Origin: Bacteriovorax stolpii
Lineage (GTDB): Bacteria > Bdellovibrionota > Bacteriovoracia > Bacteriovoracales > Bacteriovoracaceae
Direction of reading: 5' to 3'
DNA length: 64,000 nt
Assembly (NCBI RefSeq): GCF_002872415.1
Contig: NZ_CP025704.1
Location: 2,790,001-2,854,000, forward strand
The notes under the pieces are model-generated. The model did no database searches. It worked only from the letters and a program-made list of their open reading frames with translations, and was not told the DNA's origin. Shown here piece by piece: positions 51,796-61,480 of this stretch. Within the stretch, counting starts at the first letter, position 1. Each line of letters begins with the position of its first letter. Made by a program: the position numbers and the translations under genes.

Positions 51796-52947
51796 TTAAT
51801 AGACGTTGGTTTCCCAAGTCGCTTCTAAGTCTGTTGTTAATGTTAAATAAAGGGCCTTTAAGCTGGCCGCATTTACAATGACAAAATAAGTTGGAATAGA
51901 AGCAATCTTTCCCAGGATTCCAGGAGGTCTCCACAACATTCCTAACAAGGCCATCGAGTAACATAAAAACTGCGCCACCATTAAAACATCAACCAGCATA
52001 TTATGCCCCCAAATAAAGGCCGCCAGGTTGACGATAAAAAGCATAATTAGAAATACGGGAACAAGCCATCTAAGAACTTTGTGTCCAAAAAGCTGTAGTA
52101 AAACAAAAGTGTGGTCTTTGAAGTTCAGTCTTCTAAAAGCGTATAAAAAACCTTTCATCCCGCCGCGGATAACACGCACGCGCATGTTAAATTCCTGCGA
52201 AGGCTTTTGAGTTGTTCTCTCGTATGAAACCGCCTCTTCTTCATAAGCAATGCGGTAACCTTGGGCCACGATCATCAGAGGTTCAGTAAAATCTTCAATG
52301 ATATTTGGTGGAAGAACGTGGTAGAGCTTTCTTCTAAAAGCATTGATACACCCAATGGCCCCTGTCAGTGTGTGCATGCGGCTTTGGGCCCTTTTAATCG
52401 CCAACTCATAGTTCCAGTAAATCTTAGTTGCCAGCCCCATTGAGCTTTGGCCTTTTTCAAAATATGTCAGGTTTCCGCTCACCATTCCCACAGATGGATC
52501 CGCAAAGTTTCGGACCATTTTTCTAATGGCATCTTTTTTATAAACTGCTGTCGCGTCTGAGAAGACGATAATCTCTTTTCTCATCGCCAGCACGGCCTGA
52601 TTTCTTGCTTCCGTTTTTCCAACCCGGCCTTCCACTCTAAAGAGCCTGATGCCGTCTTTTTCAAAACTCTTTACGATTTCATCAGTGCGGTCAGTTGATC
52701 CGTCAGAGACAACAACAATTTCCAGTTTGTCTTTTGGGTAATCCAACTCCAATGAGTTTTTAATCTTGTCAGCGATTCCCTCTTCCTCGTTGTAGGCGGC
52801 AATCAGCAGTGAAACTTCCGGAAGAAAGTTGTCATCTTTTTTAACCTTGCTGTTTGAAAAAAGAGAGAGGAAAAGAATAGTTAGTGGATAACCGGCATAA
52901 GAATAGAAAATAATAAAAAGTAAAAAGAGAATCAGATAGTTCATCAA
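51796..52947 (-). CDS. Membrane-bound GT2 family glycosyltransferase
   Basis: 383 residues. N-terminal helix (YLILFLLFIIFYSYAGYP), GT-A domain with LIAAYNEEEGI, VVVSDGSTDRT and SDATA (DxD-like), QSRMHTLTGAIG and an ED-FTEP acceptor motif, then three C-terminal helices. It starts with a 4-bp overlap on the ligase gene. Confidence 0.9.
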   Translation of the reverse strand: MMNYLILFLLFIIFYSYAGYPLTILFLSLFSNSKVKKDDNFLPEVSLLIAAYNEEEGIADKIKNSLELDYPKDKLEIVVVSDGSTDRTDEIVKSFEKDGIRLFRVEGRVGKTEARNQAVLAMRKEIIVFSDATAVYKKDAIRKMVRNFADPSVGMVSGNLTYFEKGQSSMGLATKIYWNYELAIKRAQSRMHTLTGAIGCINAFRRKLYHVLPPNIIEDFTEPLMIVAQGYRIAYEEEAVSYERTTQKPSQEFNMRVRVIRGGMKGFLYAFRRLNFKDHTFVLLQLFGHKVLRWLVPVFLIMLFIVNLAAFIWGHNMLVDVLMVAQFLCYSMALLGMLWRPPGILGKIASIPTYFVIVNAASLKALYLTLTTDLEATWETNVY

Positions 52948-54407
52948 TGTAACCCTTTAGCAAGCACCGCGGCCTCAAGCCCTTTGGTCGGCACTTTCAC
53001 TTCATCCTTGAGATAAAACTGGCCAGAGGCCACCGTTAACCCTAACAGGATATAAGGATACAACATATACGTGTGAGATAAAAATGTTATTGCAGTTCCA
53101 TAAGAGAGCATGGCGAGAATAAACTCGGGGTGCTCCTTTCTCATAACCCACGCTGACCTTAGTGAAAAAATCCAAATCCCCACATAAAAACAGAATCCGA
53201 CAATTCCAGTTTCTGCCAAGGCCAAAAGCCAGGTCGAGTGCGCTGTTTTATGTTTTCCTTCTGTCCCAACGTGACCGTCAGTATAAGTTAAGAGGTTAAG
53301 AGGATATCCGTCATAACCAACACCTAAAAGCGGGTGTCTGATTCCCATATTAAGGGCCGCAGTCCAATAGATCTTTCTATTGTTAGTTGAGCCTTCAACG
53401 TCTTCGGCATTTCTTTTAATCATCGACATAGCACCAACACTTAAAAGCATTCCCAAAGCTACGATGATCGTTGCCATTTTTTTGTTCTGAGCTTTAAGCC
53501 AGAACCACCCAACAATTAATGTCCCAACACCAAGAACAGCTCCGCGGGATTTTGATTGCCAGATCAGGTAAGCATAAAAAGAAAAAATAATAAGACCCAG
53601 AAGGTATCTGAAAAAAGAAACCGTAATCCCTTTTAAGAAGGCCAGAGTAAATGGGATCACGAGAATCATGATCGCCGCAATATCATTTGAGTTTTCTAAG
53701 ATACCAACGCTGGTTAAACGCTCACCATCAGCAACCTTTCCCAGGAAGAATGAGTTATAAAAAGACATCGCTGCTTTTTCAGTGATCCCTAAAACCAGGG
53801 CCGATTGAACCGGCAGAATGTACTCTTTTTTATCAACAACGTTAACGATCAGAAAGTAAACAATGATCCCTTTAATAAAGATTTCGTTGTAATTGATTAA
53901 GGCGCCTACTAACTGGAAAGAAGGAATGATTGAAAAGAATGTCCAGATAGCAAAAAAGAGAACGAAGGCACTCGCCAGGTTCCATTGAAAATAAAATCTT
54001 TTTCTAATGATCTTGTGACCGATGAAACTTAGAAAACACAGGATAAAGATATCTCTGGGCATCCCCGCCATCATCTGATCATTTTTAAAAATTTCCCAAG
54101 GTCTGGAAATGAGCAGAAAGATGAAAAACGATACGGCGTATTTTGGATCAAAGATAGAAAACGTAATCAAAAAGGCAAAAGCAAATCCCAGGACAATCCC
54201 CAGGCTTCCCCACTCGTTTAACAATAGACCATAAACTCCCAAGAAGATCCCGATGAGTAAAGGCCCGATGAATTTTAGATTGACGTGTTCAAGACGATCG
54301 AAAGTACCGGCGGCCTGATCTCTCCAGGCAAAGTACATAAAAAACACACATAGTGTGGTTATGATGAACTGATGAAGCGTGAATAAAAAGTCATCTCCAG
54401 CTATCAT
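52944..54407 (-). CDS. O-antigen ligase/polymerase (Wzy/WaaL-like)
   Basis: 487 residues, about 11-12 membrane helices, with the periplasmic Wzy_C loop GIRHPLLGVGYDGYP and later HKTAHSTWLLALAETGIVGF (conserved His). It would polymerise or ligate lipid-linked glycan units in the periplasm. It lies between the Wzz-like and GT2 genes. Confidence 0.88.
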   Translation of the reverse strand: MIAGDDFLFTLHQFIITTLCVFFMYFAWRDQAAGTFDRLEHVNLKFIGPLLIGIFLGVYGLLLNEWGSLGIVLGFAFAFLITFSIFDPKYAVSFFIFLLISRPWEIFKNDQMMAGMPRDIFILCFLSFIGHKIIRKRFYFQWNLASAFVLFFAIWTFFSIIPSFQLVGALINYNEIFIKGIIVYFLIVNVVDKKEYILPVQSALVLGITEKAAMSFYNSFFLGKVADGERLTSVGILENSNDIAAIMILVIPFTLAFLKGITVSFFRYLLGLIIFSFYAYLIWQSKSRGAVLGVGTLIVGWFWLKAQNKKMATIIVALGMLLSVGAMSMIKRNAEDVEGSTNNRKIYWTAALNMGIRHPLLGVGYDGYPLNLLTYTDGHVGTEGKHKTAHSTWLLALAETGIVGFCFYVGIWIFSLRSAWVMRKEHPEFILAMLSYGTAITFLSHTYMLYPYILLGLTVASGQFYLKDEVKVPTKGLEAAVLAKGLH

Positions 54408-54425
54408 AACCAGCGCCTCTCGCTA

Positions 54426-55649
54426 TTAATTGTCCAGAGCGATTCTATTAGCGATATTGCTTTCAAGAAGTTTTCTCTCTTCCCAAACAATCGCTTGGTT
54501 AGTCATAAGACCTTCTTCTCCAATATGAGGCAGAACTCCAAAGTATTCACCTTTTAGGTCGCGGGCCATTGCACGTGCTCTCTCTGATGGAGAAAGTTGC
54601 ATAATTTCATTGTAGAAAACGTACCCGAAACAAAGAACCAGACCGATCATGAAACCAAGGCTGGCAAAAAGTCTTTTCTTAGGAAAAAGTGGTGAAGACG
54701 GGATTTGAGGAGCGATAATAACTCCAATATAACCCGGTAAGCTTTTTCTTTCGATATCAAGAGCTACGTTGATGTCGTTAAACTTTGTATAAAGTTTTGA
54801 AGCGATGTTTTGAGAAATTTCTTTATCTCCGGCCATAAGAAGTGGAGCATCTGAATACTCTTTCACTCCATCTTCGTTAGCAGATTTTTCTGTTTTCTCA
54901 GTTTTATCTTCAACTTCTTCTAACCAGTTTTGAATTGTTGCTTTTCTTTGCTCTAGTTTCACGATACGCGGGTGGTGCACGTTAAACTGCATTTTTAAAG
55001 CACTTAGGTCTGAGTTGATTTTTGCAATTTCTGACCTTAAAACGTCTGGGTTCTTTGAAGCCAGAGCGTTGGCAGAGATTGAGTCTTCAGTGATTTGTTT
55101 TGTCACGTTTACTGACTCGAGTTTTTGCTGAATTGTTTTTTTTGCGTTTTCAATTGTCTCAATTCTTGAATTGATAAATGTCGCTTTTACTGCGTCCATG
55201 ACTTTTTTTGTCACTTCATAAGTAACAGTCGGATCACCGTAAGAAAATGAAACGTGGTAAGACTGTCCACCAGTTGAGAACAGTTCAAATCTGTCTCTTA
55301 ACTGCTCGCGAGCTTTTGAAAGCTGTTGCGGAGTCATGTTTGGAGCATAGATTTTAAATTCATTTCCGATTGAATCAATGAATTCGTCATTTAATGTTTC
55401 TTTTACCATTGAATCAGTTGTCTGAGTCATCTCGGCAATTGAGTTCATTCCCGGGATAACTTCACTGATCAATGCGTTCTTAAAGTATTTTGAATAAATA
55501 TTAAGCTCGAATTCCGAGCGGTATGTTTTTGGAAGAATAAAACTTAACTGCACCAGGCACAGAACGCTGGCAAGCATGATAATGGCCAGAGGTTTTTTAT
55601 AGAAAACCAGCAGGCTAAAAAAATCTCTGATGTAAATTTTTTCTTTCAT
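54426..55649 (-). CDS. Wzz-like chain-length determinant (PCP protein)
   Basis: 407 residues. Helices near both ends (LAIIMLASVLCLVQLSFIL; LFASLGFMIGLVLCFGYVFY) enclose a long coiled periplasmic part, and PQIPSSPLFPKK is the typical Pro-rich motif before the second helix. A cytosolic tail of ~45 residues follows. It lies 5 bp after the CpsD-like ATPase gene and is likely its partner. Confidence 0.88.
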   Translation of the reverse strand: MKEKIYIRDFFSLLVFYKKPLAIIMLASVLCLVQLSFILPKTYRSEFELNIYSKYFKNALISEVIPGMNSIAEMTQTTDSMVKETLNDEFIDSIGNEFKIYAPNMTPQQLSKAREQLRDRFELFSTGGQSYHVSFSYGDPTVTYEVTKKVMDAVKATFINSRIETIENAKKTIQQKLESVNVTKQITEDSISANALASKNPDVLRSEIAKINSDLSALKMQFNVHHPRIVKLEQRKATIQNWLEEVEDKTEKTEKSANEDGVKEYSDAPLLMAGDKEISQNIASKLYTKFNDINVALDIERKSLPGYIGVIIAPQIPSSPLFPKKRLFASLGFMIGLVLCFGYVFYNEIMQLSPSERARAMARDLKGEYFGVLPHIGEEGLMTNQAIVWEERKLLESNIANRIALDN

Positions 55650-55654
55650 ATATT

Positions 55655-56236
55655 CTACTTGTTAAAAAGGACACCTAGAACGTCCTTGCGGTTTTGCTCT
55701 AGTTCCAATTGCAGTTTATTAACACTTCTTCCGAATGACTTCTCTGTGCTCACAATAATATTGGAGTGAGTGCTCACGCGCACAGAGTGGTCGTTTGTTC
55801 CACTCGTCATCGTATCCACAATCACCAGATCATACTCAGTTGAGAATGAATTCACCAACTGGTTTGTATAAAGACCGTCATAAGCATTTTTAAGCCAGTT
55901 CATATCGATATTCTTAAGTCTGAAAATCTGGAATTCAAATGGGTGGCCTTGAACCATACCGTCTTGAGTTTTTTCTTTTTCGTAAGCTTTTAAGTATTGG
56001 TTTAAAAGTGGATCTCCATCTGGATTTAAATCAATCAGAAGGATTTTAAATTTATAAACTTCAGAAAGACCACGAGCTAAAAGCATCGACACAGTTGTCT
56101 TTCCTTCTGAACGCTTCTCACTCAAAACGCTGATTGAACGCAACCCTTTCGTTGTGTGCTTGTAGTGAATACGTTGAATCATTGAACTGATCGGTCCTGC
56201 ATCCCAAACAGTCGTTGCATGCGTTTCATTCATCAT
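55655..56236 (-). CDS. CpsD/ExoP-like P-loop ATPase without Tyr tail
   Basis: 193 residues. P-loop in LSEKRSEGKTTVSMLLA, Walker A' in KILLIDLNPDGDPLL, and YDLVIVDTMTS as Walker B. The layout is that of a BY-kinase cytosolic domain encoded apart from its Wzz partner. The usual Tyr-rich C-terminal cluster is absent: the chain stops at GVLFNK. It may be an ATPase regulator of chain length without autophosphorylation. AAGGTG precedes the ATG. Confidence 0.82.
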   Translation of the reverse strand: MMNETHATTVWDAGPISSMIQRIHYKHTTKGLRSISVLSEKRSEGKTTVSMLLARGLSEVYKFKILLIDLNPDGDPLLNQYLKAYEKEKTQDGMVQGHPFEFQIFRLKNIDMNWLKNAYDGLYTNQLVNSFSTEYDLVIVDTMTSGTNDHSVRVSTHSNIIVSTEKSFGRSVNKLQLELEQNRKDVLGVLFNK

Positions 56237-56286
56237 GAGTCACCTTAAAAAAATACACCTATTATTTAGTTCACAATACCAAAGCC

Positions 56287-56310
56287 CAACGGTCCTTAAT
56301 AGGGACCTTG
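56287..56310 (-). terminator. Weak hairpin after galE
   Basis: GGTCC (56291-56295) and GGACC (56303-56307) can pair; there is no T-run. It could be a processing signal between galE and the CpsD-like gene. Confidence 0.25.
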
Positions 56311-56316
56311 TAATAG

Positions 56317-57288
56317 TTACTTAAGCTTCTTTTCCCACTCAATCGCTGACTTCACGATGTAGTCAAGGTCGTTGTATTTAGGTTGCCATCCTAAGACAGT
56401 CTTAATTTTTTCTGCCTTTGAGATTAATTCCACGGCATCCCCTGCACGTCTTGGGCCCATTTCGACATTCAGCTTTTGCCCGACATAAGACTCAACAGCT
56501 CCAATAACCTCTTTAACCGTAAAACCGTGACCGTATCCGCAATTTAATACTTGTGACTTACCACCCTTATCCAGGTACGACAGGGCATCTAAATGGGCCT
56601 GGGCCAGGTCATCGACGTGAATATAGTCGCGGATACATGTCCCATCTTTGGTCTTATAGTCTGTCCCAAAAATGGACATCCCAGCTCTCTTTTTCGTTAC
56701 AACTTCCGCCGCTGTTTTTAACAAATGAGTCGCTCGAGGCGTCGACTGTCCGATTTTCCCTGTTTTACTGGCGCCTGCAACGTTGAAATAGCGAAGAGCT
56801 ACATAAGAGAAATCGTGGGCATTAGAAACGTCTTCCAGCATCCACTCAGTCATCAGCTTTGAGCGTCCATATGGATTGATTGGACTCGTAGGCGTCTCTT
56901 CAGAGGCCACACCACTTTCCGGCATTCCGTACACTGCTGCTGTCGAAGAGAAAATAAATTTCTTCACTCCGTGCTTTAGGCAAGTCTTAATGAGCGCCGC
57001 TGAGTTTTCAGTGTTGTTTTGATAGTAAAGCGTAGGGTTCGTTACACTCTCAGGAACAACAATGCTTCCGGCGAAGTGAAGAACAGCTTCAATTTTATGA
57101 TCAGTAAAAACCTGGTCAAGCAAAGCTTGATTGCGTAGGTCTCCGATGATTAATTTTCCATAGAGAATATTCTCTGGTCTTCCGGTTGTAAGGTTATCGA
57201 GGATGATAATATCTTTTCCAGCTTCACCCAAAAGACTCACTACATGGGAACCAATGTAACCAGCTCCACCTGTCACTAAAACGCTCAT
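56317..57288 (-). CDS. galE: UDP-glucose 4-epimerase
   Basis: 323 residues from ATG 57288 (AGAGGA ahead; the longer frame from 57333 lacks this). Extended SDR fold: VTGGAGYIGSH for NAD, STAAVYG with catalytic Ser, and YGRSKLMTE with Tyr-x3-Lys, then GTCIRDYIHVDDLA and the family's GYGHGFTVKEVI. It interconverts UDP-glucose and UDP-galactose (possibly also the N-acetyl forms) to supply the glycan locus. It heads the reverse-strand set. Confidence 0.93.
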   Translation of the reverse strand: MSVLVTGGAGYIGSHVVSLLGEAGKDIIILDNLTTGRPENILYGKLIIGDLRNQALLDQVFTDHKIEAVLHFAGSIVVPESVTNPTLYYQNNTENSAALIKTCLKHGVKKFIFSSTAAVYGMPESGVASEETPTSPINPYGRSKLMTEWMLEDVSNAHDFSYVALRYFNVAGASKTGKIGQSTPRATHLLKTAAEVVTKKRAGMSIFGTDYKTKDGTCIRDYIHVDDLAQAHLDALSYLDKGGKSQVLNCGYGHGFTVKEVIGAVESYVGQKLNVEMGPRRAGDAVELISKAEKIKTVLGWQPKYNDLDYIVKSAIEWEKKLK

Positions 57289-57402
57289 AATCCTCTTCCT
57301 GTGTTCTAAATTAGAGTTGGGCCATAATATCACTAAATGAAAAGCCCCATAGCAATTTTTGTATTAATTACACGATAGGTTGTCTTGAACTTCTCTAAAG
57401 TT

Positions 57403-58719
57403 TTACTGGTTAATCGCTTTTTCGCGGTAGCCGTAGAGCCCTTGATTAACGATAAAGTTCGTAGACACATTGAAGATCACCGCTTTGGTGAATGATAGTT
57501 TCGCATTATCCTGTCCCATGCAAAGCATTTTATAGGTAATGAAATTCTGCGCGATACTCTTTGGTATCTGAACAGCATAAAACACTGTATTAAATGCGTA
57601 GCGGTCGAGTCCTGCGTCGCCAGTGTCAATCCACTGCCCTTTGCTTTCTTCGTAAACCTGGGCCATGGCCGCAAGAACCAGGACCTCTTGAACTTCTGGG
57701 CGATCTAAATCTGCATGGCTCAGGTTATTCCAGTCCACATTGTTTTCATCGACAGAATTTCCTTTCACTCCCAGGCTAATTCCCTCCGGAAGACTCTTTA
57801 GTGCGCTGATAACTTCTGCTTTATATTTACGGTAAAGCCCGCGCTCATTGTAGCTCTTTAAAAGTTTTTCAATTTCAGCTTTGTTTTCTGGATTCTTTTT
57901 TAGCTCTTCAATGCGAGCTTCAGCTTTTTCTCTTTCTTTGTTGAACATTGGATCGTAGATGGCCACATCAGTAAGGCCCATCACTCGTCCCATCAAGTAA
58001 CTCTTAAGCGATTTAACAATCTGAGTGTCCGTCGCTTTTGTCTGGATACTTCCACCGACGTAAGAAAACAGCAGGGTAATCCCAACGTCATAACCAAGCT
58101 TAGCGAACCATTCACCATTGATGTCTTTATCCATGTTGTAGAAAGCGTAACTCGCTCCCAATGTCCCCAGGTTTAGGGCCAGGTTAAAGCGTTTAAAGTC
58201 GCGGGCAGCGTTCTTATTCACATCGTTTGGACGAAGCGCTCTACAGCCATAATAAAGCTCCTGATAACGTCTTTCTTGCTCAGGGCTAAATTTCTTTGCC
58301 AGCGATTTTTCCTGAATTTTCTTTTCGTGCTGAATGAATTTTTTAATGTGTTTTGAATTGATTTCTCTGGCGTCCAGTTGAGCAATATCAAGAATCGCCA
58401 CCTTTTGCTCTTTATCACTCAAACTTAAAACGTAAGTCAGGTAGTTTTTCACGCGGGCAAGACTCACTTCTTGAGTCTGCATATTAAGGCCTTCAATTAA
58501 AAGCTTGATGTCCGAATCAGAGAAACCAAGAGACTTAGCCTCGTCTAAGAATTTCTTTTTCTCACTGGCCTTCCAGTTATTCTTTAGAAGCGAGACGTTT
58601 TCTTTCTTGTCCGCCTTGGCGATAAAATCGAGCATGATTGAGCGGCAGTCACTTGGTGAGGCTGCCATAGCATGGGATGTGATCCCGAAAAAAAGGATAA
58701 ATAACAACGTTTTATACAT
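57403..58719 (-). CDS. Exported protein of unknown function (438 aa)
   Basis: Signal peptide MYKTLLFILFFGITSHAMA. The mature part is helical, with charged early helices (KIQEKSLAKKFSPEQERRYQ), two possible membrane segments (LALNLGTLGASYAFY; GITLLFSYVGGSI) and a later hydrophobic segment near the end. A Glu/Lys coiled region (REKAEARIEELKKNPENKAE) lies between. Family not recognised. It lies alone between galE and the esterase gene, with no strong ribosome site. Confidence 0.6.
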   Translation of the reverse strand: MYKTLLFILFFGITSHAMAASPSDCRSIMLDFIAKADKKENVSLLKNNWKASEKKKFLDEAKSLGFSDSDIKLLIEGLNMQTQEVSLARVKNYLTYVLSLSDKEQKVAILDIAQLDAREINSKHIKKFIQHEKKIQEKSLAKKFSPEQERRYQELYYGCRALRPNDVNKNAARDFKRFNLALNLGTLGASYAFYNMDKDINGEWFAKLGYDVGITLLFSYVGGSIQTKATDTQIVKSLKSYLMGRVMGLTDVAIYDPMFNKEREKAEARIEELKKNPENKAEIEKLLKSYNERGLYRKYKAEVISALKSLPEGISLGVKGNSVDENNVDWNNLSHADLDRPEVQEVLVLAAMAQVYEESKGQWIDTGDAGLDRYAFNTVFYAVQIPKSIAQNFITYKMLCMGQDNAKLSFTKAVIFNVSTNFIVNQGLYGYREKAINQ

Positions 58720-58781
58720 ACCCAGATTTTAACTAAAAACCCGGGCACGATGGTGAAAGCATGAAAAAATGACAGGGACTT

Positions 58782-60434
58782 TTAGAGGTTTTTCTCTCTC
58801 CAAATCCCATCAGTTCCAAGGACTAAAGTAAATCTACTATAACCGTATTTTAGGTACCAGAAGCCATATTCGTCCCAATTCAAGCGCTTAGCTTCCATAT
58901 GTTCCTGAAGAGTCGATGCCGCCGTGTTTAGTCCTGCCGTAAAAGAGAATTGTTGAGCACCACTTAAAAGACCCGATTCATTTTCAGCGACGACCACTGC
59001 TTCATGAGCGCCCTCTGCTAAAGAGCATGTCTTAAAGTCCCATATAGTATTTTCAACGGGCACAGAATAATGATCTTCTCCATCGATTGTGATGTGAACG
59101 TTGGTGACTTTATCACCGCCGTTATTGACTGCTTGACCTTCAATTGAAAAACATCCAAGCACACTTTGGTAGCGAGTGTTGAAAATCTGAGGAAGATTTA
59201 CACCGGCCACTTCTCCCAACCACGATGAACGTTTAAAAGTGCGTTTTGTTCCCAAGGCATTAATGACATGGAAATCAAAAAAGTACTCACCATCTGGAAG
59301 AACTTTTGAAAAGCCACTAAAGCGGCTGTCTCTTCCGACAACTGCTTTAACTGTATCGACAATCTCTTGTGTGTCTTTTTTCTTTACCTGAATATCGATA
59401 GTCTTTACCCATTCTTTTGGAATCGTCAGAGTTCCAGAGACAATGAACTTTGATTCTTTTGTTTCGATCGGATCAATCATGACTTCCGGAAGACTCACCA
59501 ATTGTGAGCGGCGGTTATTGGTAAAGAAAAATTTCGCTAAGTAATCAGGATAGTTGATACTTTTTTTATTGATGAATGCTCCTCCGTTTCCACCTTGACC
59601 AGCTGGCCAGTTGTGTCCGAGGTTGGAGTTCATAATCAAAGAAACGCGAGGGCCTTTTTCATCTGACCACAAAGTCCCTACTCCATCAGTGTTTGTTCCC
59701 GATAATTTTTTTGTATCAAAACTAGACTTATTATTAGCGCCATAAATTGTACGCATGATCTCAGCATTGTTGGTGTTAAAAGCTGTATTCACAATAAAGT
59801 CGTTGTTGCCGTAAATGATAGACGTCAGCTGAGTTTTAAAAAACTCTTCTTTTCCATTCCCCAATTTCTTACAGGCCGCCAGCATCGCTTCATATGACGT
59901 TTTCGGGCGTGAAATTTCACTTGATGATGTTCCTGTTGATGGTCCGGCATTAACTCCAAGACCTGCAAACATTTCAGGCACCATACAGCCCAACACCATC
60001 GTCTCTCCTCCACCAGAAGAAAGACCTGAGAGATAAACCTGAGCAGCATCAATATTTAATTCTGTTTTTGTAAGCAGTGCTTGAACTAATTTAATAAGTG
60101 GACCGTTGTGGCGGTTGCTCATCGTATGATCAGCTCCGTAATAATCCCAACAACCAGCAATCACTCCACCGTTTGGAACTTTAGGGAGAGCAACAATCAT
60201 ATTGTAATCGTCTGCTGTGTTTTCCCAGTTACCGTCTTTTTTTAAGTCTTCAGCTTTTTGTGAACATCCATGAAGATTAACCATCAACGCTCTCTTTTGC
60301 GCTTTGGCCACTAACGGAGTTGTTGTTTTAGGAAGATAGTAATGGACTTGAACGCCTTCAATCGTTTCAAACTTCCATTCAGCGAAAACAGGAGCGCTTA
60401 CTAAAAGAGATAAAAGAACAAACATGTTTTTCAT
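58782..60434 (-). CDS. Secreted PHB-depolymerase/CE1-like esterase
   Basis: 550 residues from ATG 60434 (GAGAG ahead). Signal MKNMFVLLSLLVSAPVFA. Alpha/beta hydrolase domain (~20-310): oxyanion LHGCSQKAEDL, nucleophile GLSSGGGETM, YGNNDFIV with acid, and LGHNWPAGQGGN with catalytic His, as in PHB depolymerases and feruloyl esterases. Two beta-sandwich modules follow (~315-500), probably for substrate binding. The natural ester is unknown; stored PHB of prey or plant esters are possibilities. Confidence 0.87.
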   Translation of the reverse strand: MKNMFVLLSLLVSAPVFAEWKFETIEGVQVHYYLPKTTTPLVAKAQKRALMVNLHGCSQKAEDLKKDGNWENTADDYNMIVALPKVPNGGVIAGCWDYYGADHTMSNRHNGPLIKLVQALLTKTELNIDAAQVYLSGLSSGGGETMVLGCMVPEMFAGLGVNAGPSTGTSSSEISRPKTSYEAMLAACKKLGNGKEEFFKTQLTSIIYGNNDFIVNTAFNTNNAEIMRTIYGANNKSSFDTKKLSGTNTDGVGTLWSDEKGPRVSLIMNSNLGHNWPAGQGGNGGAFINKKSINYPDYLAKFFFTNNRRSQLVSLPEVMIDPIETKESKFIVSGTLTIPKEWVKTIDIQVKKKDTQEIVDTVKAVVGRDSRFSGFSKVLPDGEYFFDFHVINALGTKRTFKRSSWLGEVAGVNLPQIFNTRYQSVLGCFSIEGQAVNNGGDKVTNVHITIDGEDHYSVPVENTIWDFKTCSLAEGAHEAVVVAENESGLLSGAQQFSFTAGLNTAASTLQEHMEAKRLNWDEYGFWYLKYGYSRFTLVLGTDGIWREKNL

Positions 60435-60544
60435 GATAACTCTCACTAAGTTGAATTGAGCACTTAAAAAACGATACAATCAGCCATACAATCCGTCATA
60501 TTAAAACATAGTTAAAATTCTTTCTTTTCCCCTTAATCTCTGTA

Positions 60545-60550
60545 TATACT
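60545..60550 (+). promoter_or_regulatory. -10 element close to the start codon (possible leaderless gene)
   Basis: TATACT ends 6 nt before the ATG at 60557, so transcription would begin at or next to the start codon. No Shine-Dalgarno-like sequence is present in the 30 nt ahead. The -35 is poor. Confidence 0.35.
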
Positions 60551-60556
60551 GATCTC

Positions 60557-61480
60557 ATGAAAACACTCATCCTAAGCACCCTTGTGACCCTGACATTTTC
60601 CTTCAACGCTTTTTCAAGCTGCGAGCAAACCAATCGCGAAAAATTCCTGGCGATGAACGAATCCCTTTATCAGGAATACAGCAAAATTGACCCTAATCAG
60701 AGCGTAACAGCTGAAAAACGCGCCCTATGGTTGGAAGGTGATCCCAAAGTCAACAAGGCCATTTTCTTGGCCCACGGCTATATGGGAAGCCCGGGAGAAA
60801 TGATGTTTTTAGCGAAACCTTTTATCCAAAAAGGATACTCGGTGATCGGATTCTTAATTCCGGGACATGGCTCAACTTATAAAGTGGCCAATGAATATAA
60901 AAATACGCGTTGGATTAAGGACATTAAAGAACAACTGAATCTTGTTTTTGAATGTTTCTCTGAAGTGCGCGTGGTTGGTTTCTCTACAGGTGGACTTCTT
61001 CTTCACCATTATCTTTTAACAGAGCCGACTCCGGCCAATTTAAAAAGTGTGCATTTCGTTTCACCTTACTTCATTCAACGCTTCGGCGGATTCTTCGATC
61101 GTATCCTGGGATTTTTCGTCAATGGAATTTCAGTTGATACCGCTTATTTTGTGACTCGCTTTAGAGACTTAAAACCGATGACCATCGATCGTCAGTACTA
61201 CCACCAGAATCTTCCGGTCGACTCTGCCCTGCAGGTAAAAGACCTGGGCTTAAAAGTGTATGAGATGAGAGGAAACTCTCAGATCAAAGTTCCAGTACAG
61301 TTATTTTTGTCTGAAGGTGATTGGACTGTTGATACAGATGCAACAAAAGAAGTTGTTAACCGCGAGTATGAAAAAGTTCAGCTGGTTTGGTATAAAGGTG
61401 AAGAACCTCACCACTTAATGGTCCCTTCTGTAAGTAAAGTGGCCAGTGAGGTTCAGCACCTGATTTTTTCTGCTAATTAA
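60557..61480 (+). CDS. Exported alpha/beta hydrolase (esterase/lipase-like)
   Basis: 307 residues. Signal MKTLILSTLVTLTFSFNAFS. AIFLAHGYMGSPGE gives the oxyanion region, GFSTGGLL the nucleophile elbow, and FLSEGDWTVD and EPHHLMV the Asp and His. The layout suits monoacylglycerol-lipase or carboxylesterase types. Convergent with the Ppx/GppA-like gene (4-bp overlap). Confidence 0.85.
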   Translation: MKTLILSTLVTLTFSFNAFSSCEQTNREKFLAMNESLYQEYSKIDPNQSVTAEKRALWLEGDPKVNKAIFLAHGYMGSPGEMMFLAKPFIQKGYSVIGFLIPGHGSTYKVANEYKNTRWIKDIKEQLNLVFECFSEVRVVGFSTGGLLLHHYLLTEPTPANLKSVHFVSPYFIQRFGGFFDRILGFFVNGISVDTAYFVTRFRDLKPMTIDRQYYHQNLPVDSALQVKDLGLKVYEMRGNSQIKVPVQLFLSEGDWTVDTDATKEVVNREYEKVQLVWYKGEEPHHLMVPSVSKVASEVQHLIFSAN

